The position numbers and the translations under genes are program-made. Under the pieces are notes generated by a model that saw nothing but the letters and a program-made list of their open reading frames with translations, was not told where the DNA came from and searched no databases. Below, piece after piece: positions 25,728-34,773 of a stretch of DNA of 64,000 nt (the first letter of the stretch is position 1; every line of letters begins with the position of its first letter). The stretch comes from Konateibacter massiliensis (lineage in GTDB: Bacteria > Bacillota > Clostridia > Lachnospirales > Lachnospiraceae), in assembly GCF_900184995.1 (NCBI RefSeq), contig NZ_LT860099.1, positions 2,174,332-2,238,331 on the forward strand, in the 5' to 3' direction.

Positions 25728-27044
25728 TTAGGATATTCCATTCTCACGCATCGGTATCAACACATTCAGACAAAACCAACTATCCTGCGTATGTATCGTC
25801 ATTGTACCTCCGTATTTTTCAGCCGTATACTTGATACTTTTTATCCCATAGCCATGATACGCCTTATCCCCCTTCGTGGTAATATAATTGCCCTCTCTCA
25901 TTTTCAGCGAGTTTTCGTAATAGTTTTCCACCCGTATAACAAGAAAATCATTCTGCCCATAAACCGCAATCCGTATCAGCCTCTTATCCTTATCCGTTAT
26001 CTTGCTTACGCTTTCAATGGCATTATCCAGTGTATTTCCAAAAATACTGCAAATATCCATTGCATTCATAAAATTTAATTTTTCTCCGTCAATCACACTG
26101 GTCATATTAATATCATGCTGAACACAGTACATTTGTTTACCTGTCAATATTGTGTCCAAAACACTGTTACCTGTCCTGTTTTGTGCTTCATAGGCATATA
26201 AGTCTGATTCCATCTCGTTCAAATATGCTTCTCTTTTCTTTTCGTCTGTTTCCTTTCGAATCACCACAATTTGATGCTTCAAATCATGATATTTCCTGTT
26301 TATCAGGTTAATACTTTCTCTAGATTGGCAGTACTGCTCATATTGTCTTTGCAAAATGGAGTGAATGGAATCCAATTCCTGCTTAATCAGCATTTCCTGC
26401 CATCTGTCCTGCAAGGCAACCAGCATAGCAACTCCGGCAAAATCAACCAAGGTTCTGATATAAAAAATTTCCATACTCATACGCCCGCTAAAAGGTGTAT
26501 TTTGATAGACATAACTGATATTGCTTATTAAAAAGGTGCCCAGTGCTATAGTTGCGGCACTGAATGCCTCCTTATTTGTAACATAAAGATTATTCTCATT
26601 TTTTATTCTCTTCTTTTCAACAATATAAAAAAGAAAAAATGTCCCCCCATAACACACGAACAAAAAAGCCGTCTGCAAAGGCACACCACCAAATCCGCTT
26701 TCTGCTGCAAAGGAATATAACTGCCATTCAAAAGAAGCGGCAAATTCCGCAAACACAAATGCAATTGCCAGAAAAAAAGCTGCGTCGGTACTCGGAATAT
26801 CACAGCAAAGTCTTATTCCTGCATACATAAGTATAGTTGCCATAATCATTCCTGGAATCCAAAAAGCGACCGGTACAGCTCCTATCCAGATTTGCACACA
26901 GATAAGAAGAATAAGTAAAACTCCAAGATAAAGTGCGGTGCGTTTTATTGCATGTCTTCTTTTCAAGCTCAGTATTAAAATCAGGCAAGCCGCCCATTCT
27001 GCTAATGCCGTGTATATTTTGGGAATATCCTGCATCATATTCAT
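25728..27044 (-). CDS. AgrC-like GHKL sensor histidine kinase (second system)
   Basis: Kinase partner of the LytTR regulator just upstream, 438 residues. About six membrane helices in the first 200 residues with only short loops. The phosphorylated His lies in RKYHDLKHQIVVIR, the N box in FGNTLDNAIESV, and the G box in YHGYGIKSIKYTAEKYGG. The start overlaps the regulator stop by four bases (ATGA), so translation is coupled. Same architecture as the kinase at 3977. Downstream lies the GH43-GH3 operon with its LytTR-like repeats. No peptide precursor gene is adjacent. Confidence 0.92.
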   Translation of the reverse strand: MNMMQDIPKIYTALAEWAACLILILSLKRRHAIKRTALYLGVLLILLICVQIWIGAVPVAFWIPGMIMATILMYAGIRLCCDIPSTDAAFFLAIAFVFAEFAASFEWQLYSFAAESGFGGVPLQTAFLFVCYGGTFFLFYIVEKKRIKNENNLYVTNKEAFSAATIALGTFLISNISYVYQNTPFSGRMSMEIFYIRTLVDFAGVAMLVALQDRWQEMLIKQELDSIHSILQRQYEQYCQSRESINLINRKYHDLKHQIVVIRKETDEKKREAYLNEMESDLYAYEAQNRTGNSVLDTILTGKQMYCVQHDINMTSVIDGEKLNFMNAMDICSIFGNTLDNAIESVSKITDKDKRLIRIAVYGQNDFLVIRVENYYENSLKMREGNYITTKGDKAYHGYGIKSIKYTAEKYGGTMTIHTQDSWFCLNVLIPMRENGIS

Positions 27045-27751
27045 CCCAGTTCTCCTCCCATATACCTCGAAAGTTCTTCCATAAATCCCTTCTTTTTCGG
27101 GCGGCTTATCTGCAAAATATTTCCTGCCACAGTAACCAGATTATTATTCACACTCTCTACATAACGTAAATTTACCAAATAACAATTGTTGCATCTGTAA
27201 AAATATTTTCCTTGAAGCTTATCTTCCAGATTCTTGAGTGAATCACGTATCGTATATACATTATCATGGGTATGAAATGTAATATTATGTCCTTGACTTT
27301 CTATATAATAAATCTGGGTTACATCCAGTCTGACCATATTTCCTTCCTGAAAAACGGTAAGATAATAGGACTGTCTTGCTTTGATTTTCTTGATTGCCTT
27401 TTTCAGCTCTTGGGAAAAAGCAAAATAACTGACCGGCTTTAATACATAGTCCAAAGCTTCCACCTCATAGCCCTGAATTGCGTATTGTGCAAGATTTGTT
27501 ATAAAAACAAGAAGCACATCCTTATCCAGCTTACGAATACTTTTCGCTGTACTCATTCCGTCCAAAAGCTTCATTTGGATATCCATAAAAATAATATCAT
27601 AAACCGGTTTGTACTCCGTAATAATATCCATTCCGTCAGAAAATGTCTTTACACTAATCTGTTCTTGGCTTTCTTTTTCATATTTTTTTACATATTCGCA
27701 AAACTGCTCCATATATTTTATATCATCTTCTACTATTGCAAGCCTTATCAT
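27041..27751 (-). CDS. LytTR-family response regulator (second system)
   Basis: AgrA/LytR-type regulator, 236 residues. Receiver about 1-120 with acidic EDD at 8-10 and phosphoacceptor Asp57 in IIFMDIQMKLLDGM; LytTR domain about 140-235 (QIYYIESQGHNITFH, YFYRCNNCYLVN, ILQISRPKKKGFM). The start at 27751 has AGGAG about seven bases upstream; an in-frame TTG ten codons earlier is rejected because it lacks a ribosome site and extends past the family N terminus. The gene lies 50 bases after proC, probably with its own promoter. Confidence 0.93.
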   Translation of the reverse strand: MIRLAIVEDDIKYMEQFCEYVKKYEKESQEQISVKTFSDGMDIITEYKPVYDIIFMDIQMKLLDGMSTAKSIRKLDKDVLLVFITNLAQYAIQGYEVEALDYVLKPVSYFAFSQELKKAIKKIKARQSYYLTVFQEGNMVRLDVTQIYYIESQGHNITFHTHDNVYTIRDSLKNLEDKLQGKYFYRCNNCYLVNLRYVESVNNNLVTVAGNILQISRPKKKGFMEELSRYMGGELG

Positions 27752-27800
27752 ACATCTTCTCCTATTTATCCACTCCCCCAAAAAGTGCGAACAAGACCCC

Positions 27801-28595
27801 CTACATCCCCTTTGCTTTCTTCGTACAAGCCTTCATCGCTTCCATTACCGAGCTTCTAAAGCCCTCTTTCTCCAAAACACGCACTGCTTCTATTGTTGTG
27901 CCGCCCGGCGAGCAAACCATATCCTTTAGCTCACCCGGATGTTTGCCGGTCTCAAGCACCATTTTAGCACTGCCGTAAACTGCCTGCGCTGCAAATTTAT
28001 ATGCCTTGTCTCTCAGCATGCCATCGGCAACCGCCGCATCCGCCATCGCCTCAATAAACATAAATACATAAGCGGGAGAGCTGCCGCTTACCGATACTAC
28101 CACGTCCATAAGGTTCTCTGATATGACCTCAACCTTTCCAAAGCCTTCCAAAACCTTACACACCTGCTCCAGCTCCTCTTTCGTGACAAGCTCATTGTAG
28201 CAGGTACCGGTAATACCCTCACATACAAGTGCAGGAGTGTTCGGCATACAGCGCACGATTTTTACAGAGTTTCCAAATCTATCACCAAGCCATTCCAAGG
28301 TCTTGCCCGGTGCTATGGTGACAACAATCTGGTTCTCCTTTATCACGCTCTTCAATTCACCGATAACGTCTTCATAATACTGCGGTTTTACCGACAAAAA
28401 GAGAATATCTGCCTCCTCAGCCACCTTTTTATTATCCTCCGTGACCTGAATCTTTAAATTCTCTTTCGCCTTTTCCAATGCGGGTGTATATGCATCGGAC
28501 GCAATAATGTTTCCTGCTTCACATATCCCGTTACTGATAATGCCGCCAATCATTGCGGACGCCATATTGCCGCAGCCTATAAATCCTAATTTCAT
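27801..28595 (-). CDS. proC: Pyrroline-5-carboxylate reductase
   Basis: Last step of proline synthesis: NAD(P)H-dependent reduction of 1-pyrroline-5-carboxylate; cytoplasmic. 264 residues, the normal size. Rossmann motif GFIGCGNMASAMIGG at the N terminus, SVKPQYYEDVI, and the C-terminal dimer/substrate signature SPAYVFMFIEAMADAAVADG and DMVCSPGGTTIEAV. Start backed by AAAGGAG about nine bases upstream. A housekeeping gene among accessory glycan loci, unrelated to its neighbours. Confidence 0.97.
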   Translation of the reverse strand: MKLGFIGCGNMASAMIGGIISNGICEAGNIIASDAYTPALEKAKENLKIQVTEDNKKVAEEADILFLSVKPQYYEDVIGELKSVIKENQIVVTIAPGKTLEWLGDRFGNSVKIVRCMPNTPALVCEGITGTCYNELVTKEELEQVCKVLEGFGKVEVISENLMDVVVSVSGSSPAYVFMFIEAMADAAVADGMLRDKAYKFAAQAVYGSAKMVLETGKHPGELKDMVCSPGGTTIEAVRVLEKEGFRSSVMEAMKACTKKAKGM

Positions 28596-28702
28596 ATGTC
28601 TACATCTCCTTTGTTTGTATGGCTTTAAGCTATTGCCAGTTATCTATTTTACTTTACTATGAAAAATCTCATAAATCAATACAAACTAAAAGGACTTTCG
28701 CT

Positions 28703-31000
28703 TTATATAAGCTTCACTTGTATCTTCTTCCCCTCAAAAGGCACTAAGATTTCTTTCCCCTCATAGGTAAGAAGAAAGCTGTCATATTTTTTCTCATACC
28801 CTCCATGTACCAATTCCGCTGTAAAATCCCCCTGTTTTGTAACACTGAATTTATATTCGTTATAAACTCCCTTTTCATAATCAAAGCTTTCACCGTCATC
28901 TTGATAATGGATATAAACTCCTTCTCCTTTGTAGATATCCAAAGTTAATGAGGTAATTTCTTTTTCTCCCACATAATTTTGAACAGGATAATTTGGTAAA
29001 ATTGAGCCTGCTTTTATATACATCGGGCACTTTTCTAAAGGTGCCTTTGCAATCATAAATTGCCCACCTTCCAGCTCTTCTTGTGTGTGATAATCTACCC
29101 ATTTTCCCTCCGGCAAATACACCATGCGGCTTCTTGCGCCCTGCATCACAACCGGAGCCACCAAAATACTCTCACCTACTAAAAACTCATCGTTTAATTC
29201 ACGTACTCTCTCATCTGTCTCGTAATGAAGTACCAGCGGGCGCATAATAGGAAGTCCGCTTGTTTCACCGCTTACGAACAAATCATAAAAATAAGGCAAA
29301 AGCTTATATCGAAGTTCCACGTATTGACGGTATATCTCCATGGTTTCTTCTCCAAACTGCCACGGTTCCTGATATAAGCTTCCCATATTGGAATGATTTC
29401 GAAAAAGAGGTGAGAAGCAACCGACCTGCACCCATCTTGTCAAAAGCTCCGCCGTCGTATCGGAGCCGAAGCCTCCGACATCTGTTCCAACATAGCTCAT
29501 ACCGCTTAACCCCAAATTACATAACTGTGGGATAGCCATTTGCAAATGTGCCCAGATACTATGATTATCACCGGTCCAGCCTGTCGTATATTTCTGACTG
29601 CCTGCATAGCAAGCTCTCGTAATGACAAACGGCCGTCTTTTGTCATGCTTTTTTAAACCTGCATAGGTCGCTTTCGACATTAAGTGCCCATATACATTAT
29701 GCATTTCACCATGGGTTGCAATTCTATCCTCATCCGAAAACAAGATGTCATCCGGTATCTCTCCTTTGAAACTTGCCGGTTCATTCATATCATTCCATAC
29801 GCCGCGAACCCCGTGTTTTAGTAAGAGCTTTTGATTGTCTGCCCACCAGTCTCTTACCTCTTTCTTTCCAAAATCCGGATAAACAGCATCTCCCGGCCAT
29901 ACTTGGTTTACATATATTTCACCTTCTGCATCTTTTACAAAATAATTATGTTTGACACCCTCCTCATAAATCGGATAGCCTTTTTCTACCTTTACACCGG
30001 GATCAATTATTGTTACGATTTTAAATCCTTCTTTTGCTAAATCCTCTATTAGTTCCTTTGGATGCTCAAAGTTCTTTTTATTCCAAGTAAACACTTTGTA
30101 CTTCTCCATATAATCAATATCCAAGTGAATCGTATCACAAGGAATCCTATGTTCTCGAAAAGAGGCTGCTATTTTTCTTACATCATGTTCTGTATCATAT
30201 CCCCATCTGGACTGATGATATCCCAGACTCCACAACTGAGGTCTGTTAACCGTGCCGGTTAATGAGGTATATTCTTTTATAATATCTTTGATACTTTCTC
30301 CGGTAAAAAAGTAATAGTCCAAATTGCCCGCATCAGAAGCAAAGTAATAATAATCATTGCTTTCTTTTCCCATATCCCAAAAGGAGCGGTTGGTATTATC
30401 AAAAAATATTCCGTAAACACAGTTTGTTTTTAACGTAATCAAAAAAGGTATCGTTTTATACAGCGTTTTATAGCTATCTACATGTGGTTTGGGATCATCC
30501 GTATTCCACATTTCATATTCATAGCCTCTTTTATTTAAAAAGCCTGTCCTGTCCCCCAATCCATAAAAAAACTCATCACCCTCTAATTCCTTAACAACTT
30601 GTATTCTATGATTTTGCTCCTCTTTTTTATGCTCATGTCCTTCCTGCTCCATCAGTTGAATGAATTCCTCACCAAGTTCAACGCGAGGCTTTCTCTCTCC
30701 TCGATAATCCTTACATAACACGGTTCCATCTAATTTATAAAAATCAATTCGAAATCCATCGAACACGTTTATCAACATTTTCTTTGTACGAATGATTAGA
30801 TTTTCTTGATTCATGATTACATCAAATTCTGTGTCTATTTTTTCTAAGTGCTCGATTGCTTTTGATTTACCATTATCTTCTGTTTTTGAGAAGATACGGA
30901 CCATACAATCATTTAGGACGGAAATAGTTCCTATTCCATTCTCAAATACGACAGTGATATCCTGCTTATTTTTCTCAAAACTTATTATTTTACCTAACAT
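28703..31000 (-). CDS. Glycoside hydrolase family 31 (alpha-glucosidase or alpha-xylosidase)
   Basis: Intracellular retaining alpha-glycosidase, 765 residues, no signal peptide. N-terminal beta-sandwich to about residue 240, TIM barrel about 250-590, then distal beta domains with a DUF5110-like end. Catalytic nucleophile Asp404 in VWNDMNEPASF and acid/base Asp478 in GWTGDNHSIW; substrate-binding residues HLDIDYM are at 292-298. It is the last gene of an LplABC-like importer cluster, separated by a stem-loop. Whether it cleaves glucose or xylose units is not settled by these motifs. Confidence 0.94.
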   Translation of the reverse strand: MLGKIISFEKNKQDITVVFENGIGTISVLNDCMVRIFSKTEDNGKSKAIEHLEKIDTEFDVIMNQENLIIRTKKMLINVFDGFRIDFYKLDGTVLCKDYRGERKPRVELGEEFIQLMEQEGHEHKKEEQNHRIQVVKELEGDEFFYGLGDRTGFLNKRGYEYEMWNTDDPKPHVDSYKTLYKTIPFLITLKTNCVYGIFFDNTNRSFWDMGKESNDYYYFASDAGNLDYYFFTGESIKDIIKEYTSLTGTVNRPQLWSLGYHQSRWGYDTEHDVRKIAASFREHRIPCDTIHLDIDYMEKYKVFTWNKKNFEHPKELIEDLAKEGFKIVTIIDPGVKVEKGYPIYEEGVKHNYFVKDAEGEIYVNQVWPGDAVYPDFGKKEVRDWWADNQKLLLKHGVRGVWNDMNEPASFKGEIPDDILFSDEDRIATHGEMHNVYGHLMSKATYAGLKKHDKRRPFVITRACYAGSQKYTTGWTGDNHSIWAHLQMAIPQLCNLGLSGMSYVGTDVGGFGSDTTAELLTRWVQVGCFSPLFRNHSNMGSLYQEPWQFGEETMEIYRQYVELRYKLLPYFYDLFVSGETSGLPIMRPLVLHYETDERVRELNDEFLVGESILVAPVVMQGARSRMVYLPEGKWVDYHTQEELEGGQFMIAKAPLEKCPMYIKAGSILPNYPVQNYVGEKEITSLTLDIYKGEGVYIHYQDDGESFDYEKGVYNEYKFSVTKQGDFTAELVHGGYEKKYDSFLLTYEGKEILVPFEGKKIQVKLI

Positions 31001-31026
31001 ATCTTTACTCCAATTCCTATAATTTT

Positions 31027-31068
31027 AGAAAAGAGAACACATGTATAAAACAATCTGTTCTCTTTTCT
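31027..31068 (-). other. Intercistronic hairpin before GH31 gene
   Basis: Perfect 13-base arms AGAAAAGAGAACA and TGTTCTCTTTTCT with a 16-base loop, ending 26 bases before the GH31 start. No U-run follows on the minus strand, so it is more likely an mRNA processing or stability element between the binding protein and the enzyme than a full terminator. Confidence 0.6.
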
Positions 31069-31127
31069 ACTCATTTTTTGAAAGCTATTGTAACAACTGA
31101 ATACTTTCCGATCAACAGTTATCTTTT

Positions 31128-32726
31128 TTATTTTGCACTTGCCTGATAATTATCATATGCATCCTTTTGAATTTTCATAAAATTATCGTAACCCATTTGC
31201 TTTAATGTTTCAATATAAGAATCCCACTCTTGTTCTACTCCGCCTTCCGTAACCCATTTTGCCTGCATGGTTGTTATGTAGGAATTAATATCTGTATACA
31301 GCGTTGACAAATCGTTTAACTGTTCATTGGTATAACTTACATTTGGATAGGCTGGTTTTGCATATTGGCTTAATTCCTTATCTAACTGAAGCTTTAAGCC
31401 GTCACCGCTGTCGGTCGGTAAATTTACTTTATCATTAAATCCATCTCCTACATATTTCGGACCAAAATCTCGGAGTGAATTTATCCAAGCAAATGTATCC
31501 GCTGAATTTCCATCTGTAGGAGCAAGCAAGGAGTAAGTATCACCCTCTTTTTCAATGCCTACACCAAAGGAACCATAAAATGTCTGAATGGAGGCATCTT
31601 CTGTATAGAACTGATCCATCCAACGAAGCAGCGCTGCCGGATCTTTACAAGCGGTTGTTATCATAAATTCATTTCTGCTGTAATTCCAATGTTCCGGGTC
31701 AGAGGAAACATAACATTCTCCATCCGGACCTTCTAATGCAGGTAAAGCAGCATACTGTGAAGCATTTGCTCCAAACGTAGCGTCTGTTGTCCAACCAGGA
31801 GCGGAACCTACCACTGAAGTTTCACTCATTAATTTGGCATCACGCATGGAAGTATCCTGCGTATAAATTTCCGGATCAATGAGTCCTTCGCTGTAAGCTT
31901 TGTGCATCCATGCAATACCTTCTTTGTAAGAATCAAGAGTAGGTAAAAATGCCGGCTCGTTGTCTTTTACTGTCATTAGATAAGTACCGTCTGCACCGAT
32001 GGTCGTTCCGAAAGGAAGTAAGAAAAACATGGTGGAATCTGCATAACCCTGGCCATATGGAATTTCATCATTCGGATCACCATTTCCATTGGCATCCTGC
32101 TCTTTAAATGCTTTTAATACATTGTAATATTCTTCATAAGTCTGCGGCATACTTAAGCCAAGATTATCAAGCCATTCTTGATTGATAAACATTTGATTAG
32201 ACACGACTGGTCTGCAAGGTTTTTTGCTTGGAAGACCATAGATATGTCCGTCGGACGAGGTTGCCAACGCTTTCATAATCGGGTCTTTTTCCAAAATTGC
32301 CTTAAAGTTAGGCATGTTTTCATCAATGTACTCATCTAACGCTATAAATGAATTTTGATTGGTTGCGATATCAGAAGCCGTGAAGCATATGGAACCTAAA
32401 AATGCATCCGGCAAGTCACCGCCAGCCATTAATACCGCTTTTTTATCCGTCCAGTCTGAATTCAAAATGGTATCCCAGGCAATGGAGATACCTGCATTTG
32501 TCGCTGCATCGTCCACGAAGCCTTCATGATAATCTTCACCCCAATCCGCCCAGCGTACCGTTGTTACTTTAAAGGAATCTTGACTTACCGTCTCAGTTTC
32601 TTTGCTTTGACTTTCCTGATTTGATGTACTTTCCACTTCATTATTTGTTTGTGTTCCTCCGCAACCTGTTGCTGTAACTGCTAACATTGCTGTCATAACC
32701 ATAATACTTACTACTTTTTTAATCAT
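31128..32726 (-). CDS. Sugar-binding lipoprotein (LplA-like) of ABC importer
   Basis: Extracellular solute-binding protein, 532 residues, larger than ordinary family 1 binding proteins and like the LplA/YtcQ group for complex oligosaccharides. Lipoprotein signal ends at TATGC, with Cys22. A long Glu/Ser/Thr spacer precedes the domain starting VTTVRWADWGEDYHEG. Start has AAAGGGAG seven bases upstream. Third gene of the cluster, after the two permeases; GH31 follows. In the related B. subtilis and Lachnospiraceae systems such importers take rhamnogalacturonan or xyloglucan fragments, but the ligand here is unknown. Confidence 0.93.
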   Translation of the reverse strand: MIKKVVSIMVMTAMLAVTATGCGGTQTNNEVESTSNQESQSKETETVSQDSFKVTTVRWADWGEDYHEGFVDDAATNAGISIAWDTILNSDWTDKKAVLMAGGDLPDAFLGSICFTASDIATNQNSFIALDEYIDENMPNFKAILEKDPIMKALATSSDGHIYGLPSKKPCRPVVSNQMFINQEWLDNLGLSMPQTYEEYYNVLKAFKEQDANGNGDPNDEIPYGQGYADSTMFFLLPFGTTIGADGTYLMTVKDNEPAFLPTLDSYKEGIAWMHKAYSEGLIDPEIYTQDTSMRDAKLMSETSVVGSAPGWTTDATFGANASQYAALPALEGPDGECYVSSDPEHWNYSRNEFMITTACKDPAALLRWMDQFYTEDASIQTFYGSFGVGIEKEGDTYSLLAPTDGNSADTFAWINSLRDFGPKYVGDGFNDKVNLPTDSGDGLKLQLDKELSQYAKPAYPNVSYTNEQLNDLSTLYTDINSYITTMQAKWVTEGGVEQEWDSYIETLKQMGYDNFMKIQKDAYDNYQASAK

Positions 32727-32758
32727 ATTCTTCTCCCTTTCTTACGCACTTTTCATGC

Positions 32759-33667
32759 TCATTCTTTAATGGCACCTATCATAACACCCTGATTAAAATA
32801 TTTCTGTAAAAATGGATACAGAAGCATAATGGGAAGAGTGGATACCACGATAGATGCATATTTCATCATATCAGATAATCTTCTAAGCTCAGAAGCCATT
32901 TCCCCGGTGGCCGCCCCCAGAAGAGACTGATTTGATATCAAAATTCTTCTCAGCAATAGCTGCAATGGCTGTAGGCTTTCGTTTTGCAAATAAATCAAAG
33001 CATTGAACCACGAATTCCATATTCCTACTGCCGTCCATAATCCAATAACCGCTATAATCGCTTTGGATAACGGAATTACAAATTGAAAGAAATACCGTAT
33101 GGTTCCGCAGCCGTCAATCTGTGCAGATTCCCATAATCCTTCCGGTATACTTGTGTTAAAAAATGTTCGTGCAACAATAATATTATAAGATGATACCGAA
33201 AACGGTACGATCATAACCCAAAATGAATCTAACAAATGAAAATCCTTTACTACCAAATAAATAGGAATTAGACCTCCACTGATAAACATCGGTATGATAT
33301 AAAACAAATTAATCCATTTTCTCCCCAGCATATCCTTTCTTGACATCGCGTACCCCGCCGTAATATTTACGACTAAAGCAACCAAAGTTCCTGCCAACGT
33401 ATAAAAAATCGTATTTGCATAGCTGCGCCAAATGGAAGATTGTTTAAACAGTTCCACATATCCGTCGAGCATCCAATGTTTCGGCCATATCCAAACCTCC
33501 CCATTTGCCACATCAGCCGGATTGCTGAAAGATGCTATAATAATAAACCATAGGGGGTAAACAACCGCTGCTATCATTAAAACTGCAATCGTATGTATTA
33601 TAATATCTACTAATCTGTCCCTGGGACTTTTCTTCATTCTGCTGGATTTTACATTTACTTTTTCCAT
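32759..33667 (-). CDS. Sugar ABC importer permease (LplC-like)
   Basis: CUT1-type permease, 302 residues, six membrane helices. The EAA loop is SIPEGLWESAQIDGCGTIRY followed by FVIPLSKAI, which contacts the ATPase. C-terminal end KYFNQGVMIGAIKE is typical of the LplC/YtcP group. Start has AAGGAGG seven bases upstream; 11 bases separate it from the LplB-like permease. No ATPase gene is adjacent. Confidence 0.94.
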   Translation of the reverse strand: MEKVNVKSSRMKKSPRDRLVDIIIHTIAVLMIAAVVYPLWFIIIASFSNPADVANGEVWIWPKHWMLDGYVELFKQSSIWRSYANTIFYTLAGTLVALVVNITAGYAMSRKDMLGRKWINLFYIIPMFISGGLIPIYLVVKDFHLLDSFWVMIVPFSVSSYNIIVARTFFNTSIPEGLWESAQIDGCGTIRYFFQFVIPLSKAIIAVIGLWTAVGIWNSWFNALIYLQNESLQPLQLLLRRILISNQSLLGAATGEMASELRRLSDMMKYASIVVSTLPIMLLYPFLQKYFNQGVMIGAIKE

Positions 33668-33678
33668 TTAAATCCTCC

Positions 33679-34617
33679 TTATATCAAGCTGGTATCTGTC
33701 ATTTTCTTCGAAAACCAGTTGACGATTAGCAGTACAGCTAAATTAACTACTGTATTAAAAAGACCAATGGCAGTGGACAGACTATATTGAAAGCTTTGCA
33801 TACCTACTTTATATACATAGGTTGATATTATTTCACTTCCCATAGCATTCTGTGTGTTTTGTAAAAGAAAAACTTTTTCAAAGCCTATACTTAATATACT
33901 TCCCGCCCTTAATATCAGCAATATCATAGCAGTGGATAATATCAACGGAAGATCAATATAACGGATTTTCTGCATGACTGATGCTCCGTCAATGGTTGCC
34001 GCTTCATAATAGGTAGGGTCAATTGCTGACAACGCGGCTAAGAATATAATGCTGTCCCACCCTAAATGCTGCCAGATATCGCTCCATACATATACATGCT
34101 TAAATGCCGAAACACTTGCCATAAGGTTAGGAATTTCAATACCAAACAGACGAAATACATTTGCTATAATACCACTGCTTGGTGATAAGAAAATAAGAAT
34201 TAAGCCGCACATTACCATAGTGGAAATAAAATGTGGAAGGTAAGTTGTCACTTGAAATATCTTCTTAAACTTCTGATTTCTAATTTGATTACATAACAAA
34301 GCTAATGCAATCGGTAACGGAAAACCGACTATAATCCCGTAAATACTAATTGCCAATGTATTTTTTAGCGTGATACCAAACTGATAAGAATTAAAAAACT
34401 TAAGAAAGTGTTTGAAACCAACCCATGGACTTCCCATAATCCCAAGCGCGGGTGTAAAATCCTTAAAGGCAATGATCAATCCATACATAGGCAAATAGGC
34501 AAAACAAAGCAAAAGAACAGCGGACGGAAATAAAAGAATATATAGGGGTATACTCTTTTTCAGCCTTCTCCCCAAAGAAGCCTGCGTGCCTTTTGCAACT
34601 TTTGTTACATTTTTCAT
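33679..34617 (-). CDS. Sugar ABC importer permease (LplB-like)
   Basis: CUT1-type permease, 312 residues from this start. Six helices, LplB-type opening (PLYILLFPSAVLLLCFAYLP), and the EAA loop PTYYEAATIDGASVMQKIRY with DLPLIL. The second in-frame ATG is used because AAAGGAGG lies eight bases before it, while the ATG 42 bases upstream has none. First gene of the leftward cluster, divergent from its likely regulators at 34774 and 36505. Confidence 0.94.
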   Translation of the reverse strand: MKNVTKVAKGTQASLGRRLKKSIPLYILLFPSAVLLLCFAYLPMYGLIIAFKDFTPALGIMGSPWVGFKHFLKFFNSYQFGITLKNTLAISIYGIIVGFPLPIALALLCNQIRNQKFKKIFQVTTYLPHFISTMVMCGLILIFLSPSSGIIANVFRLFGIEIPNLMASVSAFKHVYVWSDIWQHLGWDSIIFLAALSAIDPTYYEAATIDGASVMQKIRYIDLPLILSTAMILLILRAGSILSIGFEKVFLLQNTQNAMGSEIISTYVYKVGMQSFQYSLSTAIGLFNTVVNLAVLLIVNWFSKKMTDTSLI

Positions 34618-34773
34618 ATTACATCCTCCTTTAGCCTGAATTCTAACATAATCAATCAAAGGTCTATAGAACTATTCCGTCTTACCTCTAGCACTTTTTG
34701 GTCTTTCTTCCAAATCCGGTAGAATCTAGAAATATATTCTTGTATAATACTAATAAATAGTACAGGAGGCATT

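Noticed and set aside
27752-27781. N-terminal extension of the second LytTR regulator from a TTG
   Set aside because: No ribosome site; the ATG at 27751 has AGGAG and matches the family N terminus.
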